Positions 37,561 to 47,223 are shown, counted from the stretch's first letter. The stretch is DNA of 64,000 nt from Klebsiella grimontii (GCF_900200035.1 NZ_FZTC01000015.1:124001-188000); one strand, 5' to 3'. Translations and numbers: made by a program. Notes: generated by a model not told the origin, from the sequence alone.

Positions 37561-37815
37561 ATTGACCTCCATACTTCACCTGCCTGCCGTTTTTTCCACG
37601 GCTACATAGAGGTTTATTCTGGCAACGAAGGGGGGATTTCAGTATCGGATTGCTGGTAATTTCCGCCCAGGAATATTCCTGATTTCATCGGGTTGTGAGT
37701 TTGCTACAAATTTGTGAAATTTAGACCGATATCGCAATGTGCGACAATTCTCAACGTGGCTACAGACCCGCGGTGGCGGCTATGCGAAGATGCTTTTTTT
37801 GTTGTCGGAGTGGTT

Positions 37816-38019
37816 ATGAAGCTCACTGAAAAAATCCGCCGCGATTGGCACTACTACGCGGTTGCGCTGGGGTTAATTTTTATTATGAATGGCGTGGTCG
37901 GGCTGCTTGGCTATGAAACTGAAGGCTGGCGTTCTTACGCGGTTGGGCTAGTGACGTGGGTGATTAGCTTCTGGATCGCCGGGTTTATTATTCGCCGCCG
38001 CCCGGCAGAGGAAGCGTAA
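37816..38019 (+). CDS. yaiZ: YaiZ, small inner-membrane protein (DUF2754)
   Basis: This 67-residue protein has two hydrophobic segments around HYYAVALGLIFIMNGVVGLLG and AVGLVTWVISFWIAGFII, then a basic RRRP tail. It resembles E. coli YaiZ (KIRRDWHYY start). ATG 37816 is chosen from that alignment. Function unknown; the gene lies between yaiY and ddlA as in E. coli. Confidence 0.9.
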   Translation: MKLTEKIRRDWHYYAVALGLIFIMNGVVGLLGYETEGWRSYAVGLVTWVISFWIAGFIIRRRPAEEA

Positions 38020-38037
38020 AGCGGAGGCGGTGAAGCC

Positions 38038-38146
38038 TTTTCCCGGCTAAGCGCAGCGCGAGCCGGGAAAAGGCCGGGCTGATACATCAATCCCGGCACA
38101 CTCCCCGGGTCGCGGCGTAAACGCCTTACCCGGGCTACCGCCGGCA
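38038..38146. repeat. Two REP-type palindromes between yaiZ and ddlA
   Basis: TTTTCCCGGCTAAGCGCA...GAGCCGGGAAAA (38038-38075) is a near-perfect hairpin; a second GC-rich palindrome with CCCGGGTCGCGG...CTTACCCGGGCTACC lies at 38104-38140. They occupy the space between the convergent yaiZ and ddlA genes. Confidence 0.7.
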
Positions 38147-38171
38147 GATGGCGGTGAACCCGTTACCGGGA

Positions 38172-39269
38172 TTAATTCATCGATGTTTTCAGCGCGCGAT
38201 CGGCGGCGTGTCGCTCCAGCGCCAGCTCAATCAGGCGGCTAATCAGGCTGGTGTAGTCCAGACCGCTGGCCTGCCACAGCTTCGGATACATGCTGATGTT
38301 GGTGAAACCCGGTAGGGTGTTGATTTCGTTAATCACCACGTCGTTCTCGGCGGTCAGGAAGACATCGACGCGCGCCATGCCGCTGCAGCCGAGGGTCTGA
38401 TAGGCGCGAACGGCGATCTGGCGAATTTTATCGTTGACGTCGCTGTCGATGGCCGCCGGAACCACCACCTTCGCCCCCTGATCGTCAATGTACTTGGTGT
38501 CGTAGGCGTAGAATTCGCTGTTGAGGACGATTTCGCCGCAGGTGCTGGCCTGCGGATTATCATTGCCCAGCACCGCACACTCGATCTCGCGCCCTTTAAT
38601 CCCCTGTTCAACCACCACTTTATGGTCAAATTCGAAGGCAAGGGCGACCGCCTGCTGATACTGCTCTTCGCTGTTGACCTTGCTGACGCCCACCGAGGAG
38701 CCCTGGTTCGCCGGTTTGACGAACAGCGGCAGGCCCAGCTTCGCCTGCACCTCGGCAAAACTCATCTGATTCCGGTTGGCGCGGGTCAGGGTAATAAAAG
38801 GCGCAATCGACAGCCCGGCATCGCGCAGCAGACGTTTGGTGACGTCTTTGTCCATGCAGGCGGCGGAGCCAAGAACGTCGGAACCGACGAAGGGCAGGTT
38901 GGCCATCCGCAGCATGCCCTGCAGAGAACCATCCTCCCCAAGGGTGCCGTGAACAATCGGGAAGATCACGTCAATGGCCGCCAGCGGCTGGCCGCTATCG
39001 GCGTTAATCAACTGCTGCGCTTCGCGTCCGGGAATTTGCGCCAGCGTAATATCGGATGGGCGCAGGGCAATATGGGCGGGGTCCTGCGGATTGAGCAGAT
39101 AGTTGCTGGCGTCGTTGATATGCCATTGCCCCTGCTTATCAATCCCCAGCAAAACTACGTCGAAGCGCGTTTTATCGATCGCTTCCACGATATTTTTCGC
39201 TGACTGTAGCGACACTTCATGTTCTGCCGACTTACCGCCGAAAACGATCCCAACCCTCATCTTAGCCAT
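38172..39269 (-). CDS. ddlA: D-alanine--D-alanine ligase A
   Basis: This ATP-grasp enzyme joins two D-alanines for the peptidoglycan stem. It has 365 residues. Motifs include [15 protein letters not shown] at the N-terminus, [28 protein letters not shown] and the metal-binding [15 protein letters not shown]. The start at 39269 (MAKMRVG) has GGAAG upstream and equals the E. coli start; upstream ATGs at 39302-39281 are possible but unconserved. It is divergent from the extensin-like gene. Confidence 0.96.
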   Translation of the reverse strand: MAKMRVGIVFGGKSAEHEVSLQSAKNIVEAIDKTRFDVVLLGIDKQGQWHINDASNYLLNPQDPAHIALRPSDITLAQIPGREAQQLINADSGQPLAAIDVIFPIVHGTLGEDGSLQGMLRMANLPFVGSDVLGSAACMDKDVTKRLLRDAGLSIAPFITLTRANRNQMSFAEVQAKLGLPLFVKPANQGSSVGVSKVNSEEQYQQAVALAFEFDHKVVVEQGIKGREIECAVLGNDNPQASTCGEIVLNSEFYAYDTKYIDDQGAKVVVPAAIDSDVNDKIRQIAVRAYQTLGCSGMARVDVFLTAENDVVINEINTLPGFTNISMYPKLWQASGLDYTSLISRLIELALERHAADRALKTSMN

Positions 39270-39370
39270 TTCAACTTCCATCATGATTACATCAAAGGGC
39301 ATAACATAGCATGTGAAACAGCCGCCTGGCTGCCATAATATTCACCGGGTAAAGCATTGGGAGGCAGCGC

Positions 39371-40054
39371 GTGAAAGGAAAAGGGCTTATCGTTCTGTTG
39401 GCGCTGCTGGCGGCCGGATATTACGGCTATCGTTATCTTCCCGCGCACTATAATCCGCTGGCGCCGCTGCGCCTGGAGGATCCGCCGGGGTTCATCACTC
39501 ACTATAAGCTGCGGCGATTGACCCCCGCGCAGTGCGCCGGCCTGCTGAAAAAAGCGAATCAGCGAAATCTCATCACCAGCCAGCCGGTGGCCGATAGCGG
39601 GGGAGAGTGCCCTCTGCAAAACGTGGTTCGGGTACGCGATTTTGGCGCGGTAAAGCTCAGCAGCAGCTTCCTCGCCAGCTGCCCGCTGGCGTTGAGCAGC
39701 GCGCTGTATCTGCAACAGCAGGCGAAACCGCTGACCCGCCGGATGCTGGGGCAGGAGCTCCGCCAGGTTGACCATTTTGGCAGCTATGCCTGCCGCAATA
39801 TTTACCATCGCCAGAACGCGCGGCGCAGCGAACATGCTACCGCGGAGGCGCTGGATATCAGCGGCTTTCGTTTGGCCGATGGCCGCCGCATCAGCGTGCT
39901 GAAAGGGTGGCCCGATGCGCAGTATCACCCCTGGCTGCAGGCGTTACTGACCGGCGGCTGCGGCTATTACGGTAACGCTTTAGGGCCGGACTACAACGCG
40001 GCCCACGCCAACCATTTTCACCTCGGCATGCGCGGCCAGGGATTCTGTTTCTGA
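39371..40054 (+). CDS. Extensin-like family protein, possible peptidoglycan hydrolase
   Basis: This 227-residue protein has an N-terminal membrane anchor or signal segment (LIVLLALLAAGYYGY, residues 6-20) and an extensin-like C-terminal domain. The domain has metal-ligand candidates in EHATAEALDISGF and in AHANHFHLGM, as in the LD/DD-peptidase (Hedgehog/VanY-like) superfamily. Cys residues in AQCAG, GECP, SCPL, YACRN and GGCGYY may form disulfides. It is expected in the periplasm. The start lies about 100 bp from the divergent ddlA start. It is absent from this place in E. coli. Confidence 0.75.
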   Translation: MKGKGLIVLLALLAAGYYGYRYLPAHYNPLAPLRLEDPPGFITHYKLRRLTPAQCAGLLKKANQRNLITSQPVADSGGECPLQNVVRVRDFGAVKLSSSFLASCPLALSSALYLQQQAKPLTRRMLGQELRQVDHFGSYACRNIYHRQNARRSEHATAEALDISGFRLADGRRISVLKGWPDAQYHPWLQALLTGGCGYYGNALGPDYNAAHANHFHLGMRGQGFCF

Positions 40055-40223
40055 GCATATCTCGCTGTCTTGTACGCTTTTCACCACGAAATTGTTCGTC
40101 ATAACGGAATCACATGTCATAAAACACCAAACTCTCTGCCAGCGCACCTCTGGTAGAACGTCGGATGAGGGAAATTGCTAAGCTAGATAATAATTGTCGA
40201 AAAACTAATGAATACGCGTAGTT

Positions 40224-41423
40224 ATGGAATCCTGGAAGGTTAATCTTATCTCCGTCTGGTTTGGCTGTTTTTTTACCGGACTGGCTATCAGCCAAATTCT
40301 CCCCTTTTTGCCGCTGTACGTTTCCCAACTGGGCGTGACCTCGCATGAAGCGTTATCCATGTGGTCGGGGCTGACCTTTAGCGTCACTTTTCTGGTGTCG
40401 GCGATCGTCTCGCCGATGTGGGGGAGCCTCGCCGACCGCAAAGGGCGCAAGCTGATGCTGCTGCGCGCCTCGCTCGGCATGGCTATCGCCATTTTACTCC
40501 AGGCCTTCGCCACCAACGTCTGGCAGCTGTTTATCCTGCGCGCGGTGATGGGGCTGACTTCCGGCTATATTCCTAACGCCATGGCGCTGGTGGCGTCTCA
40601 GGTTCCGCGCGAGCGTAGCGGCTGGGCGCTGAGCACGCTGTCGACGGCGCAGATCAGCGGCGTGATTGGCGGGCCGCTGCTCGGCGGTTTCCTGGCTGAC
40701 CATGTCGGTTTGCGCGCCGTATTTATCATCACCGCGATTTTGCTCACCGTAAGCTTCCTGGTGACGCTGTTTCTGATTAAAGAGGGCGCCCGCCCGCAGG
40801 TTAGCAAGGCGGAGCGGCTGAGCGGTAAGGCGGTGTTTGCCTCGCTGCCCTATCCGGGGCTGGTGATCAGCCTGTTTTTCACCACCCTGGTGATTCAGCT
40901 CTGCAACGGCTCAATCGGCCCGATTCTGGCCCTGTTTATCAAGTCGATGGCGCCGGATAGTAATAACATCGCCTTTCTCGCGGGGATGATTGCCGCCGTG
41001 CCGGGCGTGTCGGCGCTGATTTCGGCGCCCCGTCTGGGGAAATTGGGTGACAGAATCGGCACCTCGCGAATTCTGCTGGCGACGTTGTGCTGCGCGGTGG
41101 TGATGTTCTTTGCCATGTCGTTCGTTACGACCCCATTCCAGCTTGGCGTCCTGCGCTTTCTGCTCGGTTTTGCCGATGGGGCGATGCTGCCGGCGGTGCA
41201 AACGCTTCTGCTGAAGTACTGCAGCGACAGCGTCACCGGGCGTATTTTCGGTTATAACCAGTCGTTTATGTATCTCGGCAACGTGGCCGGGCCGCTGATC
41301 GGCGCGTCGGTCTCGGCCATGGCCGGTTTCCGCTGGGTGTTTATCGCCACGGCGATTATTGTGCTGATCAATATCTGGCAGCTGGCCATCATGCTGCGCC
41401 GCAGCCGCCGTACCGCGGCTTAA
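40224..41423 (+). CDS. MdtG-like MFS efflux transporter
   Basis: This 399-residue inner-membrane protein has twelve predicted membrane segments. It resembles E. coli MdtG along its length, for example [36 protein letters not shown] (MFS motif A), [13 protein letters not shown] and [20 protein letters not shown]. MdtG confers fosfomycin and deoxycholate resistance when overexpressed. The resemblance is partial, so this is a paralogue with unknown substrate. Confidence 0.85.
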   Translation: MESWKVNLISVWFGCFFTGLAISQILPFLPLYVSQLGVTSHEALSMWSGLTFSVTFLVSAIVSPMWGSLADRKGRKLMLLRASLGMAIAILLQAFATNVWQLFILRAVMGLTSGYIPNAMALVASQVPRERSGWALSTLSTAQISGVIGGPLLGGFLADHVGLRAVFIITAILLTVSFLVTLFLIKEGARPQVSKAERLSGKAVFASLPYPGLVISLFFTTLVIQLCNGSIGPILALFIKSMAPDSNNIAFLAGMIAAVPGVSALISAPRLGKLGDRIGTSRILLATLCCAVVMFFAMSFVTTPFQLGVLRFLLGFADGAMLPAVQTLLLKYCSDSVTGRIFGYNQSFMYLGNVAGPLIGASVSAMAGFRWVFIATAIIVLINIWQLAIMLRRSRRTAA

Positions 41424-41548
41424 TCCCTTCTTCTTCTGCCTGGCCGGTATTTGCGTCACAGCGTCAATGCCGGCCTTTGTATTCCTTAATCTTCAAATGT
41501 ATCACCGATCACAAAACGATCATTTTCCCTTCTCACCCTCTTCTATTC

Positions 41549-41583
41549 GTAACTGTTACGCGTATACAGTTACGCGTAACAGT
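41549..41583. promoter_or_regulatory. Clustered GTTAC/GTAAC operators for an IdnR-like repressor
   Basis: Between 41549 and 41583 lie a perfect palindrome GTAAC-T-GTTAC (41549-41559), a second perfect palindrome GTTACGCGTAAC (41569-41580), and the repeated unit GTTACGCGTA at 41555 and 41569, 14 bp apart. GntR and IdnR of E. coli bind GTTAC-containing palindromes. The cluster ends 20 bp before the reductase gene, a natural repressor site. Confidence 0.65.
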
Positions 41584-41601
41584 TATTGAAAAAGAGGTTT
41601 T

Positions 41602-42366
41602 ATGCGAAATTTATTCGATTTGTCAGGGAAACGCGCGCTGATCACCGGCTCTGCTCAGGGGATAGGCCATCTGCTGGCCGGCGGCCTCGCCGAGTACGGC
41701 GCGGAGATAGTCATTAACGACCGGACGCAGGAAAGAGCAGACCAGGCGGCGCAGGCGCTGGTGGCGCAGGGCTTTCGCGCGGTAGGGTACGCCTTTGACG
41801 TCACCCAGGCGGCGCAGGTCGAGCAGACGATAGCCCGCATCGAAGAGGAGGTCGGCGCAATTGATATTTTAATTAATAACGCCGGGATCCAGCGGCGTTT
41901 CCCTTTTACCGAGTTTCCGGAGGAGGAGTGGGACAACGTTATTGAGGTCAACCAGAAGGGCGTTTTTCTGGTATCGCAGCAGGTGGCGAAATATATGATG
42001 GGCCGCCGCGCGGGAAAAATAATTAATATTTGTTCGATGCAGAGCGAACTGGGACGTAAAACAATTACGCCTTATGCGGCCTCAAAAGGGGCGGTTAAAA
42101 TGCTTACCCGCGGCATGTGCGTTGAGCTGGCCGAATATAATATTCAGGTTAACGGTATCGCGCCGGGATATTTTGCCACCGAGATGACGACCGCCCTGGT
42201 CAACGATGAGGCGTTTTCCGCCTGGCTGTATCAGCGCACGCCGGCGGCGCGTTGGGGAAAACCGGAAGAGCTGATTGGCGCCGCGGTGTATCTGGCCTCG
42301 TCGGCGGCAAACTTTGTTAACGGTCATTTGCTGTTTGTGGACGGCGGAATGCTCGCCGCTGTCTGA
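41602..42366 (+). CDS. IdnO-like short-chain dehydrogenase (gluconate 5-dehydrogenase family)
   Basis: This 254-residue NAD(P)-dependent oxidoreductase has the Rossmann motif TGSAQGIG (residues about 16-23), NNAGIQRRFPFTEFPEEEW, the catalytic Ser in CSMQSELGR and YAASKGAVK (Tyr-x3-Lys). It resembles IdnO, which interconverts 5-ketogluconate and gluconate. AAGAGG lies 7 nt upstream. It begins a three-gene module with an MFS permease and an IdnR-like regulator. No idnD, idnK or idnT gene is nearby, so the substrate may be a related keto-sugar acid. Confidence 0.88.
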   Translation: MRNLFDLSGKRALITGSAQGIGHLLAGGLAEYGAEIVINDRTQERADQAAQALVAQGFRAVGYAFDVTQAAQVEQTIARIEEEVGAIDILINNAGIQRRFPFTEFPEEEWDNVIEVNQKGVFLVSQQVAKYMMGRRAGKIINICSMQSELGRKTITPYAASKGAVKMLTRGMCVELAEYNIQVNGIAPGYFATEMTTALVNDEAFSAWLYQRTPAARWGKPEELIGAAVYLASSAANFVNGHLLFVDGGMLAAV

Positions 42367-42460
42367 ATCATTTCACGTCCTTCGGGCGGCAGCGTGCCCG
42401 CGCTGCCAGAAGGACGGCGTATTTAACTCGTGTGAAGATATTGATATCTGAGGATGGCTT

Positions 42461-43747
42461 ATGCATATGCTCGCGAAATTACCCGCGCGTCGCTGGTGGT
42501 ATTTAATGCCGATTATATTTATTACCTATAGTCTGGCCTACCTTGACCGCGCGAATTATGGTTTTGCCGCTGCGGCGGGAATTGAAAGCGATTTGGGTAT
42601 TACCAAAGGAACGGCGTCGCTGATTGGCGCATTATTTTTTCTCGGTTATTTCTTTTTCCAGGTTCCCGGTGCGATATATGCGGTAAAACGCAGCGTGCGG
42701 AAAATGATTTTCTGCAGCCTTATTTTATGGGGATTCTGCGCGGCGGCCACCGGATTCGTCAGCAATATTCCGATGCTGATGGCGATTCGCTTTACGCTTG
42801 GCGTGGTGGAGGCGGCGGTGATGCCGGCGATGCTGATTTATATCAGCAACTGGTTTACTAAAACCGAGCGTTCACGCGCTAATACTTTTCTGATCCTCGG
42901 GAACCCGGTGACGGTGCTGTGGATGTCTATCGTTTCCGGCTATCTGATTCAGGCGTGGGGCTGGCGCGAAATGTTCATCATTGAAGGCATTCCGGCGGTG
43001 CTGTGGGCGGTATGCTGGTGGATACTGGTGCGCGATAAACCGTCCGAGGTTTCCTGGCTGAACGAGCAGGAAAAAGAGACCCTGCAGAAGGTGATGGACA
43101 GCGAGCAGAGCCATATCAAGCCGGTGCGCAACTACGGTGAAGCGCTGCGCTCGCGCAATGTGATTATGCTCTGCGCCGTACACGCGCTGTGGAGCATCGG
43201 CGTCTACGGTTTCATGATGTGGATGCCGTCGATTCTGAAAAACGCCGCGCAGATGGATATCGTGGCGGTGGGCTGGCTGGCGGCGGTGCCGTACCTGGCG
43301 GCGATTATCCTGATGCTGACGGTCTCCTGGCTGTCGGATAAGTTCCAGAATCGTAAGCTGTTTATCTGGCCGCTATTGCTGATTGCCGCTATCGCCTTCT
43401 TTGGCTCGTGGATGGTGGGCAACCAGGCGTTCTGGTTATCCTATGCGCTGCTGGTTATTGCCGCGGCCTGCATGTATGCGCCCTACGGGCCGTTCTTCGC
43501 GCTTATTCCTGAACTGCTGCCGCGCAACGTTTCCGGCGTATCGATGGGGTTAATCAACAGCTTCGGCGCGCTCGGCGCTTTCCTTGGCGCGTGGCTGGTG
43601 GGGTATCTGAACGGGATTACCGGCGGGCCGGGGGTATCCTATACCTTTATGGCCGTCGCGCTGTTATCGTCCGTCGTGCTGATGTTCAACGTGCGCGCTA
43701 ACCCGCAATCTTCTTCCCCGGCGGTGGCAAAAAGGGTTGTCGGCTAA
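42461..43747 (+). CDS. MFS transporter of the anion:cation symporter (sugar-acid) family
   Basis: This 428-residue protein has twelve hydrophobic segments and ACS-family features: SLAYLDRANYGFAAAAGIESDLGIT near the start, QVPGAIYAVKRSVRKM, IRFTLGVVEAAVMPAMLIYISNWFTKTERSRANTF and a C-terminal VSGVSMGLINSFGALGAFLGAWLVG. Family members carry glucarate, galactonate, tartrate and other organic anions. Placed between the IdnO-like reductase and the IdnR-like repressor, it likely imports the same sugar acid. Confidence 0.85.
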   Translation: MHMLAKLPARRWWYLMPIIFITYSLAYLDRANYGFAAAAGIESDLGITKGTASLIGALFFLGYFFFQVPGAIYAVKRSVRKMIFCSLILWGFCAAATGFVSNIPMLMAIRFTLGVVEAAVMPAMLIYISNWFTKTERSRANTFLILGNPVTVLWMSIVSGYLIQAWGWREMFIIEGIPAVLWAVCWWILVRDKPSEVSWLNEQEKETLQKVMDSEQSHIKPVRNYGEALRSRNVIMLCAVHALWSIGVYGFMMWMPSILKNAAQMDIVAVGWLAAVPYLAAIILMLTVSWLSDKFQNRKLFIWPLLLIAAIAFFGSWMVGNQAFWLSYALLVIAAACMYAPYGPFFALIPELLPRNVSGVSMGLINSFGALGAFLGAWLVGYLNGITGGPGVSYTFMAVALLSSVVLMFNVRANPQSSSPAVAKRVVG

Positions 43748-43813
43748 CATAAACCGCCGCTGCTGTGGTAAGGTTCTCTGCGAGCACATAAGTCGTTTGT
43801 CGTAGAGAACCTG

Positions 43814-44806
43814 ATGAAAAACAACCGGATGACATTGCAGGATATCGCTAATCTGGCGGGGTTGAATAAAATGACGGTCAGCCGTTATTTACGCGACCCC
43901 GGCCAGGTTTCTGAGCGCAGCCGCGAGCTGATTTCAAAGGTCATGGAAGAGAACAATTATATCCCCAACCGCGCCCCGGAAATCCTGCTTAACGCCCGCA
44001 GCAAAACGATTGGCGTGCTTATTCCCTCCTTCCGCAACCAGATTTTTGCCGATGTGCTGGCCGGCATCGAGTCGGTGACCTCCGCGCACCAGTACCAGAC
44101 CCTGATTGCCAACTATGAATATGACCCGCAGCGCGAAGAGCGCGAAGTGCTCAACCTGCTCTCTTACAACATCGACGGGCTGATTTTGACCGGCAAGCAG
44201 CACAGCGATCGCATGGTGCAGTACGTGCGCGCCAGCGGTATTCCCGTCGCTGAACTGATGGACTTTGGCGGTCAGCAGCTGGATATCCAGGTGGGCTTCG
44301 ATAACGAGAAGGCGGCGTGGGACATGACCCACGCTTTCCTTGAGAGCGGCAAACGGGCGATCGCCTTTTTTGGCTCCATGGACGATCCCCGCGATTTAAG
44401 CCGTTTTCACGGCACTGAACTGGCGCTGGCGGAGCACGGTCTGAAGGCGTATCACATGGCGCCGAAGACGATCTCCTCGGTTGCGCTGGGTCGGCAGATG
44501 TTCCTGCAGATGCAGCAGTCGCGCCCGGATATTGACGCCATTTTTTGTACCAACGACGACCTGGCGGTGGGCGTGCTGCTCGAGTGCCAGGCGCAGGGGA
44601 AAGCCGTCCCCCAGGAGATGGCCATTGCCGGTTTTCACGGCCTCGAAATTGGCCGGGCGCGGCTACAAAAAATAGCCAGCGTCATTACCCCACGTTATGA
44701 CATCGGTAAAACCGCGAGCGAAATACTTATTGCGCGCCTGGCCGGTAAAGACGCGCCGGACAGCGTTAATCTGGCCTACCAGATATATTATGGCGATACG
44801 TTATAG
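43814..44806 (+). CDS. IdnR/GntR-like LacI-family transcriptional regulator
   Basis: This 330-residue regulator has an N-terminal LacI helix-turn-helix (MTLQDIANLAGLNKMTVSRYLRDPGQVS) and a sugar-binding-protein-like domain (IGVLIPSFRNQIFADVLAGIE, FCTNDDLAVGVLL, IAGFHGLEIGRARL). It resembles IdnR, including the ending ITPRYDIG and YQIYYGDTL. It would bind the GTTAC palindromes before the IdnO-like gene. It starts 66 bp after the permease gene on the same strand. Confidence 0.88.
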   Translation: MKNNRMTLQDIANLAGLNKMTVSRYLRDPGQVSERSRELISKVMEENNYIPNRAPEILLNARSKTIGVLIPSFRNQIFADVLAGIESVTSAHQYQTLIANYEYDPQREEREVLNLLSYNIDGLILTGKQHSDRMVQYVRASGIPVAELMDFGGQQLDIQVGFDNEKAAWDMTHAFLESGKRAIAFFGSMDDPRDLSRFHGTELALAEHGLKAYHMAPKTISSVALGRQMFLQMQQSRPDIDAIFCTNDDLAVGVLLECQAQGKAVPQEMAIAGFHGLEIGRARLQKIASVITPRYDIGKTASEILIARLAGKDAPDSVNLAYQIYYGDTL

Positions 44807-44870
44807 TTATCGATAGAATAGCGATATTCCGTTTTATTCTTATTTGTTAATTTTGGTTATGACGCTTATT

Positions 44871-44902
44871 AATCCCTCGTTGAGTAAACTCCTGGAGGGA
44901 TT
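44871..44902 (+). promoter_or_regulatory. Hairpin with a buried Shine-Dalgarno-like sequence
   Basis: AATCCCTC (44871-44878) pairs perfectly with GAGGGATT (44895-44902), and inside GAG/CTC adds a second short stem. The right arm contains GGAGGG and is directly followed by TTGACA and an ATG at 44907. It may hide a ribosome binding site, or it may be an operator next to a -35 box. No T-run follows, so it is not a plain terminator. Confidence 0.45.
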
Positions 44903-44906
44903 GACA

Positions 44907-44963
44907 ATGAGCAAAACGTTTCGCTTGTTATTCATTGACGTGTCGATCCTTTTTAAAAAATAA
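44907..44963 (+). CDS. Possible 18-residue peptide upstream of iraP
   Basis: An ATG preceded by GGAGGGA (7 nt spacing) opens a frame coding MSKTFRLLFIDVSILFKK. The peptide is hydrophobic with basic ends, like many small membrane peptides. The DNA also contains a perfect TTGACA just before the ATG, so promoter function may explain the conservation instead. I do not recognise the peptide. Confidence 0.25.
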   Translation: MSKTFRLLFIDVSILFKK

Positions 44964-45032
44964 TGGTGGAAACCGACGGCTAATCTATGACATAAATAGC
45001 AGACTACGGACCTCGCATAAGGATAAAGCGCT

Positions 45033-45293
45033 GTGAAGAATCTCATTGCTGAGCTACTGGTTAAACTCGCCCAAAAGGAAGAAGAATCGAAGGAACTGAC
45101 GGCGCAGGTGGAGGCGCTGGAAGTGGTGGTGACTGCTCTGCTACGCCACATGGAGCAGGGCGCCCAGCAGGCGCTAATCAGCGATATTGAGCAGGCCATC
45201 GACGAGGCCAGCCCCGGCCCGCTGGTCGACGACCGCGATACCCAGCTATTGCAGCAATATATAAAGAAGCTGTTACGGCATCCTCGTAGTTAG
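45033..45293 (+). CDS. iraP: IraP, anti-adaptor that protects RpoS
   Basis: This 86-residue cytoplasmic protein binds RssB and so blocks RpoS degradation during phosphate starvation. It resembles E. coli Ira[30 protein letters not shown] at the N-terminus (coiled coil) and [15 protein letters not shown] at the C-terminus. The start codon is GTG with AAGGAT about 9 nt upstream. It lies directly before phoA, as in E. coli; its stop is about 22 bp before the phoA Pho box. Confidence 0.93.
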   Translation: MKNLIAELLVKLAQKEEESKELTAQVEALEVVVTALLRHMEQGAQQALISDIEQAIDEASPGPLVDDRDTQLLQQYIKKLLRHPRS

Positions 45294-45314
45294 TTTTGTG
45301 ACAAGGTATGGATG

Positions 45315-45332
45315 CTGTCATTTTACTGTCAC
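45315..45332 (+). promoter_or_regulatory. Pho box of phoA
   Basis: CTGTCATTTTACTGTCAC is a near-perfect Pho box (two CTGTCA direct repeats 11 bp apart). TATACAGT, a good -10, follows about 18 bp downstream of the box. Confidence 0.92.
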
Positions 45333-45396
45333 ATCGCTTTTATACAGTCTCCCTCGTTTTGTTTTTTAAAGTATTTTTTACATGGAGACGATAAAA

Positions 45397-46812
45397 GTGA
45401 AATTAAGCGCCTTGTTTATTGCCCTGATACCTCTGTTGGGCTCCCCGATTATTCACGCTGAAACAACAACCGCACCGGTTCTGGAAAATCGTGCCGCGCA
45501 GGGCGATATCACCACGCCGGGCGGAGCGCGTCGTTTAAGCGGCGACCAGACCGAGGCGCTGCGCGCTTCGTTAATCAATAAACCGGCTAAAAATATTATT
45601 TTGCTGATTGGCGACGGAATGGGCGATTCTGAAATTACCGCCGCGCGAAATTATGCAGAAGGGGCGGGTGGCTTCTTTAAAGGGATTGACGCGCTGCCGC
45701 TGACCGGCCAGTACACCCACTATTCGCTGGATAAGAAAACCGGCAAGCCGGATTATGTGACTGACTCCGCCGCTTCCGCTACGGCCTGGACCACCGGCGT
45801 GAAAAGCTACAACGGCGCGCTGGGCGTGGACATCCATGAAAAAGATCATCAGACCATCCTTGAGCTGGCGAAAGCGGCGGGTTTAGCTACCGGTAACGTC
45901 TCGACGGCGGAACTGCAGGACGCCACGCCGGCTGCGCTGGTGGCGCACGTCACTTCGCGTAAATGCTACGGTCCGAGCGTAACCAGTGAAAAATGCGCCA
46001 GCAACGCGCTGGAAAAAGGCGGTAGGGGTTCCATTACCGAACAGTTGCTGAACGCGCGTCCGGACGTGACGCTGGGCGGCGGAGCGAAAACCTTCGCTGA
46101 AACCGCGACGGCCGGCGAATGGCAGGGCAAAACGTTGCACGATCAGGCGGTGGCCCGCGGCTACCAGATCGTCACTGACGTCAGCTCGCTGGCCGCCATT
46201 AGCCAGGCCAATCAGGACAAACCGCTGCTCGGTCTCTTCGCGGAAGGCAATATGCCGGTACGTTGGGAAGGCCCAAAAGCGTCTTATCACGGCAATATCG
46301 ATAAGCCGGCGGTAACCTGTACGCCGAACCCGAAACGTGACGCATCGGTGCCGACGCTGGCGCAGATGACCGAAAAAGCCATCGATCTGCTGAGCAGCAG
46401 TGAGAAGGGCTTCTTCCTGCAGGTGGAAGGCGCTTCTATCGATAAACAGGATCACGCGGCGAATCCGTGCGGTCAGATTGGCGAAACCGTCGATCTGGAT
46501 GAAGCGGTACAGAAGGCGCTGGAGTTTGCCAAAAAAGAGGGCAATACCCTGGTTATCGTCACCGCTGACCACGCTCACGCCAGCCAGATTATCCCGGCGG
46601 ATACCAAAGCCCCAGGCCTGACGCAGGCGCTGAATACCAAAGACGGCGCGGTGATGGTCATGAGCTATGGCAACTCTGAAGAAACCTCGATGGAGCATAC
46701 CGGCACCCAGCTGCGCATTGCCGCCTACGGCCCGCACGCGGCCAACGTGGTGGGGCTAACCGATCAGACCGACCTGTTCTATACCATGAAGGCCGCACTT
46801 AATCTGAAATAA
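45397..46812 (+). CDS. phoA: Alkaline phosphatase
   Basis: This periplasmic homodimeric metalloenzyme releases phosphate from monoesters. With the GTG at 45397 as start it has 471 residues, equal to E. coli PhoA, which also starts with GTG; GGAG lies upstream. A signal peptide ends near IIHA. The nucleophile Ser is in [13 protein letters not shown], zinc and magnesium ligands are in [36 protein letters not shown] and [11 protein letters not shown]. Cys pairs ([13 protein letters not shown] and VTCTP/NPCGQ) form the usual disulfides. It is activated by PhoB through the Pho box upstream. Confidence 0.98.
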   Translation: MKLSALFIALIPLLGSPIIHAETTTAPVLENRAAQGDITTPGGARRLSGDQTEALRASLINKPAKNIILLIGDGMGDSEITAARNYAEGAGGFFKGIDALPLTGQYTHYSLDKKTGKPDYVTDSAASATAWTTGVKSYNGALGVDIHEKDHQTILELAKAAGLATGNVSTAELQDATPAALVAHVTSRKCYGPSVTSEKCASNALEKGGRGSITEQLLNARPDVTLGGGAKTFAETATAGEWQGKTLHDQAVARGYQIVTDVSSLAAISQANQDKPLLGLFAEGNMPVRWEGPKASYHGNIDKPAVTCTPNPKRDASVPTLAQMTEKAIDLLSSSEKGFFLQVEGASIDKQDHAANPCGQIGETVDLDEAVQKALEFAKKEGNTLVIVTADHAHASQIIPADTKAPGLTQALNTKDGAVMVMSYGNSEETSMEHTGTQLRIAAYGPHAANVVGLTDQTDLFYTMKAALNLK

Positions 46813-46816
46813 CCTG

Positions 46817-46853
46817 ACGCCGGTGACGAATTTTCGTTACCGGCTGGTTTTTT
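46817..46853 (+). terminator. Rho-independent terminator after phoA
   Basis: GCCGGTGACGAA pairs with TTCGTTACCGGC (one G-U/mismatch position), with T residues following at 46848-46853. Some read-through into psiF is expected from E. coli. Confidence 0.8.
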
Positions 46854-46902
46854 CCCCATCAGCGACCAGACTTACAGAGATCCACTCATAGAGGATGGTG
46901 CG

Positions 46903-47223
46903 ATGAAAATAACATTACTTGTGACCCTACTTTTTGGCCTGGTATTTATGACAGCGGTGAGTGCCGCGGAAAAAGAGTTAACCCCCCAGCAGCAAAAGAT
47001 GAGCGTGTGTAATAAAGAAGCGTCGTCGAAGTCGCTGAAAGGGGATGAGCGTAAAACGTTTATGAGTAGCTGCCTGAAGAAAGATGGCGCCGCGCAGGAC
47101 GGTATGGGGCTAACGCCTCAGCAGCAGAAGATGCGCGAGTGCAACGCTCAGGCGACCCAGCAGTCTCTGAAAGGAGACGATCGCAGCAAATTTATGAGCG
47201 CCTGCCTGAAAAAACAGGTGTAA
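46903..47223 (+). CDS. psiF: PsiF, phosphate-starvation-inducible protein
   Basis: This 106-residue protein is secreted to the periplasm (signal peptide ending VSAAE near residue 22). It contains two tandem repeats of the form LTPQQQKM..CN..A...LKGD.R..FMS.CLKK, each with two Cys, so each likely makes a disulfide. It matches E. coli PsiF and follows phoA. Function unknown. Confidence 0.95.
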   Translation: MKITLLVTLLFGLVFMTAVSAAEKELTPQQQKMSVCNKEASSKSLKGDERKTFMSSCLKKDGAAQDGMGLTPQQQKMRECNAQATQQSLKGDDRSKFMSACLKKQV

